Shown here piece after piece: positions 34,788-42,399 of a stretch of 64,000 bases of DNA. Position 1 is the stretch's first letter. Every line of letters starts with the position of its first letter. The notes below the pieces were generated by a model that was not told the origin of the DNA, made no database searches, and saw only the letters and a list, made by a program, of their open reading frames with translations. The translations under genes and the position numbers were made by a program. The stretch comes from Prosthecodimorpha staleyi (GTDB lineage Bacteria > Pseudomonadota > Alphaproteobacteria > Rhizobiales > Ancalomicrobiaceae): positions 1-64,000 of the forward strand of contig NZ_JAHHZF010000005.1 of NCBI RefSeq assembly GCF_018729455.1, given 5' to 3'.

Positions 34788-35599
34788 AGCGCTTCATCGC
34801 CAATGCGCGCATGTATGCGGTGACGCCAGAGGCCGAGGCGGCCTGGCGCATGCTGGTCGAGGCGATCGTCGCGGACGCCGAGCTCGACTTCGACTATCTC
34901 GCCTACCCGGCGCCGCAGCCGCTCGAGGTGCTCTGGCGGCGCGACGATCTCGGCGCGGTGCAGATGTGCGGCTATCCGATCGCGCTCGGCCTCGCCGACG
35001 TGGTGCCGATCGCCGCCCCGATTCCGGCCGCGCCCTGGGCCGGCGGCCGGCCGGTCTACCGTTCGGACCTGATCGTGCGCCGTGACGCGCCCTACAGGTC
35101 AATCGAGGATACCTTCGGCGGCCGCGCCGGCTGGACGGTCGAGCATTCCCATTCCGGCTTCAACGCCTTCCGCCATCACCTGCTCGGCTACCGCAGTCCG
35201 GACCGGCCGGCGCTCTATGGCAGCATGGCCGGCAACCTGATCACCGCCCGGCGCATCCTCGACAGCGTGCTCGACGGCTCCATCGATATCGGCCCGCTCG
35301 ATGCCTATTGGCACGACCTGATCGCGCACCATCGCCCGGACCTGACCGCCGGCATCCGCGTGCTGGCCTCGACCGACCTCGCCCCGATCCCGGCCTTCGT
35401 CGCCGCCCCGTCCCTGCCCGCAGAGGCCGTCGACCGCCTGAAACGCGCCTTCGCGGCCGCCGCCACCCGCCCCTGGTTCGCCGCCCCGGCCGAGACCTTG
35501 CGCCTGACCGGCTTCGCCCCCGTCACCCACGCCGATTTCGCCACCACTTTGGCCTGGGACCGCGCCGCCAAGGCCGCCGGCTACCCCGTCCCGGCCTGA
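34784..35599 (+). CDS. PhnD-like substrate-binding-fold protein without signal peptide
   Basis: Predicted 271-residue protein of the phosphate/phosphonate/thiamine-precursor binding fold (PhnD/THI5-like). MYAVTPEAEAAWRMLVEAIV, GAVQMCGYPIALGL, SDLIVRRDAPYRSIEDTFGGRAG (the usual SxYhSxlivr block is altered) and HSHSGFNAFRHHLLG are recognisable. It starts MKRFIANARMYAV with no hydrophobic leader, so it is probably cytosolic, unlike true transport proteins of this fold. The start is fixed by the ATGA overlap with the cyclodeaminase-family gene. Last gene of the operon, ending just before the tandem repeat array. It might be an enzyme or a sensor; function unknown. Confidence 0.7.
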   Translation: MKRFIANARMYAVTPEAEAAWRMLVEAIVADAELDFDYLAYPAPQPLEVLWRRDDLGAVQMCGYPIALGLADVVPIAAPIPAAPWAGGRPVYRSDLIVRRDAPYRSIEDTFGGRAGWTVEHSHSGFNAFRHHLLGYRSPDRPALYGSMAGNLITARRILDSVLDGSIDIGPLDAYWHDLIAHHRPDLTAGIRVLASTDLAPIPAFVAAPSLPAEAVDRLKRAFAAAATRPWFAAPAETLRLTGFAPVTHADFATTLAWDRAAKAAGYPVPA

Positions 35600-35650
35600 C
35601 CCCCACGATCGCCGACCCGCCCCGGCCACTTTTCCCGATCCCCGAGGCCG

Positions 35651-36835
35651 CATCCCCGGACAAGGCCCGGAGGGCCGCCGATCCGGGGCCTACTCGCAGG
35701 CGAGCGGCGTCAAGATCATGTGAAAACACAAAGGCTTGCGGCTTGCGTCCAGCAGAGTGGGTCCCGGCTCTGCGCTGCGCTGCGGCCGGGAATGCGATGC
35801 GAGATGGTGCATCCATTCCCAGCTCTGAGGGCCCCCTCCGGTCTCGCGGCCGCATCCCCGGACAAGGCCCGATGGGCCGCCGATCCGGGGCCCACTCGCC
35901 CGCCCGCGGCGTCAAGACCATGTGAAAACACAAAGGCTTGCAACGCGCTCGCAGCAGAGTGGGTCCCGGCTCTCCGCTGCGCTGCGGCCGGGAATGCGAT
36001 GCGAGATGGTGCATCCATTCCCAGCTCTGAGGGCTCCCCCTCCGGTCTCGCGGCCGCATCCCCGGACAAGGCCAGATGGGCCGCCGATCCGGGGCCTACT
36101 CGCAGGCGAGCGGCGTCAAGATCATGTGAAAACACAAAGGCTTGCGGCTTGTGTCCAGCAGAGTGGGTCCCGGCTCTCCGCTGCGCTGCGGCCGGGAATG
36201 CGATGCGAGATGGTGCATCCATTCCCAGCTCTGAGGGCTCCCCCTCCGGTCTCGCGGCCGCATCCCCGGACAAGGCCCGGAGGGCCGCCGATCCGGGGCC
36301 TACTCGCCCGCCCGCGGCGTCAAGACCATGTGAAAACACAAAGACTTGCGGCTTGCGTCCAGCAGAGTGGGACCCGGCTCTCCGCTGCGCTGCGGCCGGG
36401 AATGCGATGCGAGATGGTGCATCCATTCCCAGCTCTGAGGGCTCCCCCTCCGGTCTCGCGGCCGCATCCCCGGACAAGGCCAGATGGGCCGCCGATCCGG
36501 GGCCTACTCGCAGGCAAGCGGCGTCAAGATCACGAGTTAACACAAAGACTTGCGGCTTGCGTCCAGCAGAGTGGGACCCGGCTCTCCGCTGCGCTGCGGC
36601 CGGGAATGCGATGCGAGATGGTGCATCCATTCCCAGCTCTGAGGGCTCCCCCTCCGGTCTCGCGGCCGCATCCCCGGACAAGGCCAGATGGGCCGCCGAT
36701 CCGGGGGCCTACTCGCAGGCGAGCGGCGTCAAGATCATGTGAAAACACAAAGGCTTGCAACGCGCTCGCAGCAGAGTGGGTCGCGGCTCTCCGCTGCGCT
36801 CCGGCCGGGAATGCGGTGCGAGATGGTGCAGGATT
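35651..36835. repeat. Tandem array, six units of about 204 bp, two hairpins per unit
   Basis: Units begin with CATCCCCGGACAAGGCC at 35651, 35853, 36057, 36261, 36465 and 36669; spacing is 202, 204, 204, 204 and 204, and the last copy is cut at about 36835. Each has a stem CCCCGGA...TCCGGGG with inner GGCCC/GGGCC (35654-35688 in copy 1) and a second stem TCCCGGC...GCCGGGA (35762-35791). Copies differ in mosaic fashion: copies 2 and 6 share GCAACGCGCTCGCAGCAG where 1, 3, 4 and 5 have GCGGCTTG(C/T)GTCCAGCAG, and copies 2 and 4 share CGCCCGCGGCGTCAAGACC. Since 204 is 68 codons, frames stay open on both strands, but the encoded peptides are not protein-like. Confidence 0.92.
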
Positions 36836-36897
36836 CGGCGAGCATCTCCCCGGGGCGGACCCGATCTTGATCGCCCGGGCGGTGAGACGGCAGGACC

Positions 36898-37914
36898 TCA
36901 GGGATGGACCGGGTCGAGCCCTTCGGCAGCGCTGGGAATAGGGGCGTGTCCGCCGTCCGCACCGGGCTCGGCGACCACGATGCGACCCGGGGCGCGGCCA
37001 TGGGGGTGGATCGGGGCGTCGTGCGGGGCGAACAGGAAGCGGCGGAAAACGTCGCCGTAGCCGCGATAGAGGAGCCCCCCATTGGCCTCGAGCAGAGCGG
37101 CGCGATGGGCGCGGTAGACCGCCGGCAGGCGATACCACGGCAGGCTCGGCCAGCGGTGATGGGCGACATGCAGGTTGTTGTGCAGGAACAACAGGCCGAA
37201 GACCGGGCTCGCTTCGACGATCGCGGTGCGCTCGGCGACGTCGTCCTTCGCCTTGTGTTCGGCGAAGGAGCGCACCAGCGCCAGAGCCGTGCCGAGATAG
37301 ACGAAGCCGAGCAGATATTGCCAGAGCGGCATGCCGCAGACGCCGAGCGCCCAGCCGAGCACCAGCGCCACGAAAACCGCATGCCAGGCCCAGACCTGCG
37401 CTGCGGCCCGGTCGCCGGCGATCACGCGGCGCGCCTCCTCGGCGAGGAAGCGGGCGATCGACCAGAGCGGGCCGATCGCCAGCCGCCCGGCCAAGGTCGC
37501 CTGCAGGGCGACCAGCCGGCGACCGACGGGGCCGAGTTCGCAATAGCCCTCCGGGGTCCAGTAGCGGCTCTCGGGATCGTCGAGCGGGTCGGTCAGCCGC
37601 TCGTCGCGGTGATGCACCAGATGGGAGTGCCGGTAGCATTCGAACGGCAGCCAGAGCCAGAAGGGCGGCGTGCCGAGAATGGTGTTGATCCGTCGCGACC
37701 GGGTCGGATGCCCGTGCAGGATCTCGTGCTGGATCGAGCCCCACCAGGCCGCAGTCCAGGCGGCCAGCGGCAGCCACAGCCAGAGCGGTACGGCGGCGTG
37801 GAACCAGGTCAGGCCGAACCAGCCCGCATAGACGAGAAGGATCAGCGCCAGGGTCGGAACCTCGACCATCGGCAGTCTTTCACGGATGGCGGGCGCGTCG
37901 GACATGGGACCCAT
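36898..37914 (-). CDS. Membrane fatty acid desaturase
   Basis: Predicted 338-residue integral membrane di-iron enzyme that introduces a double bond into an acyl chain or hydroxylates a related lipid. The three His boxes are clear: QHEILHGH (about 62-69), HSHLVHHRD (about 97-105) and HNNLHVAHHRW (about 245-255). Four hydrophobic stretches flank them (about 22-58, 84-95, 180-230). The ATG at 37905 is an alternative start three codons in. It is convergent with the tandem array and divergent from an XRE regulator, with palindromes in between, so it is probably controlled by that regulator. Regiospecificity cannot be told. Confidence 0.88.
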   Translation of the reverse strand: MGPMSDAPAIRERLPMVEVPTLALILLVYAGWFGLTWFHAAVPLWLWLPLAAWTAAWWGSIQHEILHGHPTRSRRINTILGTPPFWLWLPFECYRHSHLVHHRDERLTDPLDDPESRYWTPEGYCELGPVGRRLVALQATLAGRLAIGPLWSIARFLAEEARRVIAGDRAAAQVWAWHAVFVALVLGWALGVCGMPLWQYLLGFVYLGTALALVRSFAEHKAKDDVAERTAIVEASPVFGLLFLHNNLHVAHHRWPSLPWYRLPAVYRAHRAALLEANGGLLYRGYGDVFRRFLFAPHDAPIHPHGRAPGRIVVAEPGADGGHAPIPSAAEGLDPVHP

Positions 37915-38016
37915 CTTCGGAACTCTGGGAAAGCCAGCTCAGATTAGAAGCCGCGCGATTCGCCGCAACGCGGATGTTGTCGCGAGCAATCGCGACTGGT
38001 CACCGCGCGGCCGGAC

Positions 38017-38036
38017 TTGGTGACGATCGTCACCAA
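38017..38036. promoter_or_regulatory. Perfect 20-bp palindrome, copy 1
   Basis: TTGGTGACGATCGTCACCAA, a perfect inverted repeat in the desaturase/XRE-regulator intergenic region, about 100 bases upstream of the desaturase start. It differs from copy 2 by one symmetric base pair per half. Confidence 0.75.
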
Positions 38037-38167
38037 AGCATGACGGCTGCGAGGTCCAGGCCCCTTCGGACGGGCATCGTCCCGGCCTGCCGGGTTCGCA
38101 CTTTCCCGCAACCCGGCCTTGTGGCGCGATCATCGGACGGCCGCCCGGTGCCACGCAGGGCGCCGAT

Positions 38168-38187
38168 TTGGTGATGATCATCACCAA
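38168..38187. promoter_or_regulatory. Perfect 20-bp palindrome, copy 2
   Basis: TTGGTGATGATCATCACCAA, perfect, 151 bases (centre to centre) from copy 1 and 60 bases before the chosen regulator start. A decayed half-site, ATCGTCACCGA, follows at about 38196-38206. Likely operator of the XRE regulator, with autoregulation. Confidence 0.75.
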
Positions 38188-38246
38188 TGATGCATATCGT
38201 CACCGACGATTGCGAACGGTCGACACAGGCTCTAGCCTTGCGGACC

Positions 38247-39095
38247 ATGAAACCGCGCGTCTCGCACGATCTCTTCCGGGAACGGGTGCGCCAGGTGCTG
38301 ACCCGCAGCGGTCTCACCTATGCCGGCTTCGCGCGCCGCGCCGGTCTCGACCGCTCGACCCTGTCCCAACTTCTGACCGGGCCGATGCCGCGCCTGCCGC
38401 GCGCCGAGACGCTGGTCCAGATCGCCCGAACCGCGCGCGTCTCGGTCGACTGGCTGCTCGGCCTCAGTCAGCGCTCGGAGATGGAGACGGAGATCATCGA
38501 AGCCGTGATGCGCTTCGAGCCCTACGGCCAGAGCCCGGCCGAGGATCCGTATCTGGGTTGGGTCAAGGCCGCGCAGGGTCTGCGCATCTGCACTGTGCCG
38601 GCGAGCTTCCCCGATCTCCTGAAGAACGAGACGGTGCTACGCACCGAATTCCCCGAGGCCTTTGCGGTTCCGCGCGGCAATGCGGTCGAGGCGGTCGCCC
38701 AGCGGCTCGACATCCTGCGACAGCCCTACCAGCAGCATGAGGTCGCCAATTCGCGCGAGGCCTTCATCGGCTTCGCCGCCGGCGCGGGACGCTGGTCGGT
38801 GCTCGATGCCGCCACCCGGCGAACCGCGCTCGAACACATGACGGCCATCACCGAAGAGCTCTACCCGTCCTTCCGGGTCTACCTTTATGATTCCGGCACC
38901 ACCTTCTCGGCCCCTTTCACGGTGTTCGGCGCGCAGCGCGTCGCCGTCTTCCTGGGACCGAGCTACCTGCTGCTGAACGCGGCCAGCCATGTGGAGATGT
39001 TCGCCCGGCGGTTCGACGACCTGATCCGCGGGGCCGTGGTGCAGCCGCACGAATTCGCCGGCTTCTTGAAGGACTTGACCGGCCGGGTCGGATGA
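38247..39095 (+). CDS. XRE-family regulator, probable desaturase regulator
   Basis: Predicted 282-residue regulator. The N-terminal Cro/C1-type helix-turn-helix covers about 8-75, with recognition part AGFARRAGLDRSTLSQLLTG and then LPRAETLVQIARTARVSVDWLLGL. The C-terminal two thirds match no domain I can name; they may sense a lipid or other ligand. I prefer the ATG at 38247 because the in-frame ATG at 38187 lies at the edge of the second palindrome, which would then be inside the gene. Divergent from the desaturase; both promoters are covered by the two palindromes. Confidence 0.8.
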   Translation: MKPRVSHDLFRERVRQVLTRSGLTYAGFARRAGLDRSTLSQLLTGPMPRLPRAETLVQIARTARVSVDWLLGLSQRSEMETEIIEAVMRFEPYGQSPAEDPYLGWVKAAQGLRICTVPASFPDLLKNETVLRTEFPEAFAVPRGNAVEAVAQRLDILRQPYQQHEVANSREAFIGFAAGAGRWSVLDAATRRTALEHMTAITEELYPSFRVYLYDSGTTFSAPFTVFGAQRVAVFLGPSYLLLNAASHVEMFARRFDDLIRGAVVQPHEFAGFLKDLTGRVG

Positions 39096-39130
39096 TCCGG
39101 GCCGGATATGCGCGGGGGGGCGCATCAGGC

Positions 39131-40225
39131 ATGGACGGTTCGGAAGCCCAAAGGCGCCTCTCGATGGAGGCGTCTCTCGACAGCATGGAAGGCGTCTTCT
39201 GGCAGGCACCGCCACCCAAGGGCTGGCTGGCCCGGCTCCCCAAGGCGGCGCTGCTGGTTGCCGTCTATCCGGGCGTGCTCACCGCCGGCACCATCGCGCT
39301 GGCCGCGACCTGGCTGTCGGTCCACTACAACGCCCCGGTCATGCTGTTCGCACTGCTGATCGGCATGGCGTTCCATTTCCTGCATGAGGAAGGCCGCTGC
39401 CGGTCGGGCATCGAATTCTCCTCGCGCACCATTCTGCGCCTGGGCGTCGCGCTGCTCGGCGTGCGCGTGACCTTCGGCCAGATCTCGGGGCTCGGTCTGC
39501 AGCCGGTGTTGACCGTCATGCTCGGCGTCGCCAGCACGATCGGCATCGGCGTGCTGATCGCCCGGCTGCTCGGCCTGAAGCCCTGGTTCGGGCTCTTGTC
39601 GGGCGGATCGGTCGCCATCTGCGGCGCCTCCGCGGCGCTTGCGGTCGCCTCCGTGCTGCCCGACCGGGTGCGCGACGACCGCGACACGATCCTGACCGTG
39701 GTCACCGTGACGGCACTCTCGACCATCGCCATGGTGGTCTACCCGGCCATCGTCGCCGCCGTCGGCTTCAACAATACCGAGGCCGGCGTGTTTCTCGGCG
39801 GCACCATCCACGATGTCGCCCAGGTGGTCGGCGCCGGCTACATGGTCTCGCCGGAGACCGGCGACGTGGCGACCTATGTCAAGCTGCTGCGCGTCGCCAT
39901 GCTGCTGCCGGTGGTCGCCGCGATCGGGCTCGTCGTGGCGCGGATCGGCGCGGTCGGCGGCAAGCCGGGCCGGGCGGTGCCCGGCTTCCTGCTCGGCTTC
40001 GCCGCGCTGATGGCGGCGAACAGCTTCGGACTGGTGCCGCCCTTCGTCGCCGCGCTGCTGACGGAGATCTCGCGCTGGTGCCTGGTCGTCGCGATCGCGG
40101 CGCTCGGCATGAAAACCTCGTTCAAGACCCTGTTCGCGGTCGGCTGGCGGCCGATCGCCCTGATGGTCGCCGAGACCGTGTGGATCGCCTTGCTGGTCTT
40201 CGTCTCGGTCGCCTTCTTCTCATGA
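39131..40225 (+). CDS. YeiH/UPF0324-family membrane protein (putative sulfate exporter)
   Basis: Predicted 364-residue inner-membrane protein with about ten helices, of the UPF0324/YeiH family annotated as putative sulfate exporters. The family motifs SVAICGASAALAVASVLP (about 165-182), GGTIHDVAQVVGAGY and the late CLVVAIAALGMKTSFKTL are all present. An in-frame ATG at 39092 overlaps the regulator's stop (ATGA) and would add 13 residues; I chose 39131, with a G-rich stretch upstream, but both are possible. Substrate evidence for the family is weak; a role in sulfite or taurine metabolism is known for some members by context only. Confidence 0.85.
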   Translation: MDGSEAQRRLSMEASLDSMEGVFWQAPPPKGWLARLPKAALLVAVYPGVLTAGTIALAATWLSVHYNAPVMLFALLIGMAFHFLHEEGRCRSGIEFSSRTILRLGVALLGVRVTFGQISGLGLQPVLTVMLGVASTIGIGVLIARLLGLKPWFGLLSGGSVAICGASAALAVASVLPDRVRDDRDTILTVVTVTALSTIAMVVYPAIVAAVGFNNTEAGVFLGGTIHDVAQVVGAGYMVSPETGDVATYVKLLRVAMLLPVVAAIGLVVARIGAVGGKPGRAVPGFLLGFAALMAANSFGLVPPFVAALLTEISRWCLVVAIAALGMKTSFKTLFAVGWRPIALMVAETVWIALLVFVSVAFFS

Positions 40226-40345
40226 CGACCGGACGCCGGCGCCCCCTGCGAAATTAGCATGCCGGCGACCTGGAGCTTGGGACGCGGATCGGTCAAGATG
40301 CATCGCCGCATTGCAGCATGACGCTGCCGGGCCGGCGGAGGCATC

Positions 40346-40984
40346 ATGACGGGCAAGATCGTCGCCGTATCCCAACAGAAGGGCGGATCCGGCAAGACCA
40401 CGCTCTCCGCCCATCTGGCCGTGGCCCTGCAGCCGCTCGGCCGCATCGCCATCCTGGATGTCGACCCGCAGGGCAGCCTCGGCGAGTGGTTCGAGAAGCG
40501 CGAGGCGCGGCTCGGCGAGGAGGCGACCGGCCTGACCTTCCGCACCGCCAGCGGTTGGGGCGCCAAGCGCGAGGCACGCACCCTGGCGCGCGACCACGAC
40601 CTCGTCGTGATCGACACCCCGCCGAAATCCGATCTCGACGCCCGCTATGCGGTCGAGGCCGCCGATCTGGTCATCATCCCGATCCAGCCGAGCCCGGTCG
40701 ACCTGTGGGCGAGCGAGGCGACGCTGACCATGGTCGAGCGCGAGAATGTGCCGGCGCTGTTCGTCCTGAACCGGGTCTCGGCCCGCTCGAGTTCGGCCAA
40801 GGCGGTGATCGAGGCGATCGAGAAGCTGGGCCGGCCGATCTCTGAGGCCCGCCTCGGCGACCGGGTCGCCTTCGCGGCCAGCATGGGGATCGGCTCGACC
40901 GCGATGGAGAGCGAGCCCGGCAGCAAGGCGGCGCTGGAGGCGTTGGCCATCGCCATGGACGTGAAGCGGCGGCTCGACGTCTGA
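40346..40984 (+). CDS. Orphan ParA-family ATPase
   Basis: Predicted 212-residue cytosolic ATPase of the ParA/MinD superfamily. It has the deviant Walker A with signature Lys, KGGSGKTT (12-19), switch-like LDVDPQGSLGEW (about 38-49) and the Walker B-type strand LVVIDTPPKSDLDAR. It lacks an N-terminal DNA-binding domain, and no ParB or parS-like site is next to it, so it is an orphan. Such single ParA proteins position cargoes such as chemoreceptor arrays, carboxysomes or PHB granules. It is 121 bases downstream of the YeiH-like gene and 89 before glyA. Confidence 0.85.
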   Translation: MTGKIVAVSQQKGGSGKTTLSAHLAVALQPLGRIAILDVDPQGSLGEWFEKREARLGEEATGLTFRTASGWGAKREARTLARDHDLVVIDTPPKSDLDARYAVEAADLVIIPIQPSPVDLWASEATLTMVERENVPALFVLNRVSARSSSAKAVIEAIEKLGRPISEARLGDRVAFAASMGIGSTAMESEPGSKAALEALAIAMDVKRRLDV

Positions 40985-41073
40985 GCGGGCGACGGGTCGG
41001 CGTTGCGTGGCGGCGCTTCACGCGGCGGCCGGCGGGCGCTATGGACGGGCTCCCATCCTCGCCGGAGGCCAGC

Positions 41074-42330
41074 ATGGCACTGGAACAGACCGCGTTCGAC
41101 AAACCCCTCGATGCCGATCCCGAGCTCGCCGCCGCGATCCGGGGCGAGTTGAAGCGCCAGCGCGAGGGGATCGAACTGATCGCCTCCGAGAATATCGTCT
41201 CGCCGCTGGTGCTCGCCGCGCAGGGCTCGGCGATGACCAACAAGACGGTCGAGGGCCTGCCCTATCACCGCTATTACGGCGGCGCCGAATATGCCGATGC
41301 GGTCGAGCAGATGGCCGTCGACCGCGCCTGCCGCCTGTTCGGCTGCCGCTTCGCCAATGTCCAGCCGCATTCGGGATCGAACGCCAATGCCGGCGTCTTC
41401 CTCGGCCTGCTGGCGCTCGGCGACACCATCCTGGCCATGGATACCGCGGCCGGCGGCCATATCAGCCACGGCCATCCGGCGACCCTGACCGGGCGCGACT
41501 ACAAAATCGTCCGCTACGGCGTGTCGCGCGAGACCGAGCGGATCGACATCGAGGCGGTCGCCACGCTGGCGCGGGCGTCCCAGCCGAAGCTGATCATCGC
41601 CGGCGGCTCGGCCTATCCGCGCAGCATCGATTTCCCGGCCCTGGCGGCCGTGGCGCGCGAGGTCGGCGCGCTGTTCATGGTCGACATGGCGCATTTCGCC
41701 GGCCTGGTCGCGACCGGACAGCATCCCTCGCCCTTCCCGCATGCCGACATCGTCACCACCACGACCTACAAGTCGCTGCGCGGCGCGCGCGGCGGCATCG
41801 TGATGTGGAACGACCCCGCCCTGTCCGACCGGATCAATCTCGGCATCTTCCCCGGCGTGCAGGGCTCGGTGCTGCTGCACGCGGTCGCCGGCAAGGCGGC
41901 CTGCCTCGGCGAGGCGCTGAAGCCCGAATTCCGCACCTATAATGAGGCGGTCGTCGCCAATGCCCGGGCACTCGCCGAGACGCTAGCGGCATCCAGTTAC
42001 CGGCTCGTCTCCGGCGGCACCGATACCGGCATGATCCTGGTCGATCTCTCCGCGCGCGGCACCACCGGCGACATCGCCGCCAAGGCGCTCGAAAAGGCCG
42101 GGCTCGCGGTCAACAAGAACCTGATCCCGTTCGACTCCCGCACGGCGGAAGCGCCCTCGGGGCTGCGGCTCTCCTCCAATGCCGGCACGACGCGCGGCTT
42201 CGGCACCGAGGAGTTCCGCCGGATCGGCGCGATGATCGATCGCGTCGTCTCCGCCCCGTCCGACGCCGCTGTGCTGGCCGACGTCAAGGCCGAGGTCGCC
42301 AACCTCTGCGCGGCCTTCCCGATCTACTGA
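41074..42330 (+). CDS. glyA: Serine hydroxymethyltransferase-family enzyme, divergent paralogue
   Basis: Predicted 418-residue PLP enzyme of the SHMT family, interconverting serine-type amino acids with glycine and methylene-tetrahydrofolate. The PLP lysine is K233 in VTTTTYKSLRGARGG, where housekeeping SHMT has THKTLRGPRGG; the residue before the Lys is Tyr instead of His. The folate/substrate loop reads NKTVEGLPYHRYYGG rather than NKYAEGYPGKRYYGG. These changes suggest a second, specialised SHMT, possibly acting on alpha-methylserine or another analogue, but this is inference. The ATG at 41074 has GGAGG six bases upstream; the ATG at 41041 is less well placed. A perfect hairpin follows the gene. 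Confidence 0.85.
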   Translation: MALEQTAFDKPLDADPELAAAIRGELKRQREGIELIASENIVSPLVLAAQGSAMTNKTVEGLPYHRYYGGAEYADAVEQMAVDRACRLFGCRFANVQPHSGSNANAGVFLGLLALGDTILAMDTAAGGHISHGHPATLTGRDYKIVRYGVSRETERIDIEAVATLARASQPKLIIAGGSAYPRSIDFPALAAVAREVGALFMVDMAHFAGLVATGQHPSPFPHADIVTTTTYKSLRGARGGIVMWNDPALSDRINLGIFPGVQGSVLLHAVAGKAACLGEALKPEFRTYNEAVVANARALAETLAASSYRLVSGGTDTGMILVDLSARGTTGDIAAKALEKAGLAVNKNLIPFDSRTAEAPSGLRLSSNAGTTRGFGTEEFRRIGAMIDRVVSAPSDAAVLADVKAEVANLCAAFPIY

Positions 42331-42349
42331 TCCGGGTCGAGCCCGCTCT

Positions 42350-42376
42350 GGGATCGCGCGCCGGACGCGCGATCCC
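42350..42376. terminator. Perfect 11-bp hairpin between convergent genes
   Basis: GGGATCGCGCG-CCGGA-CGCGCGATCCC, an uninterrupted stem of eleven pairs with a five-base loop, 19 bases after the glyA stop. It probably serves both glyA and the opposing glutathione transferase gene. No T-run. Confidence 0.65.
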
Positions 42377-42399
42377 GGTGTCCCCCGGTCCCTGCGAGA

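Noticed and set aside
35651-36835. CRISPR array
   Set aside because: Units are about 204 bp and nearly identical throughout; there are no short repeats with unique spacers and no cas genes.
35716-36941. Repeat-containing proteins on both strands of the tandem array
   Set aside because: The frames stay open only because the unit is 68 codons long. There is no signal, ribosome site or protein-like composition, and both strands are equally open.
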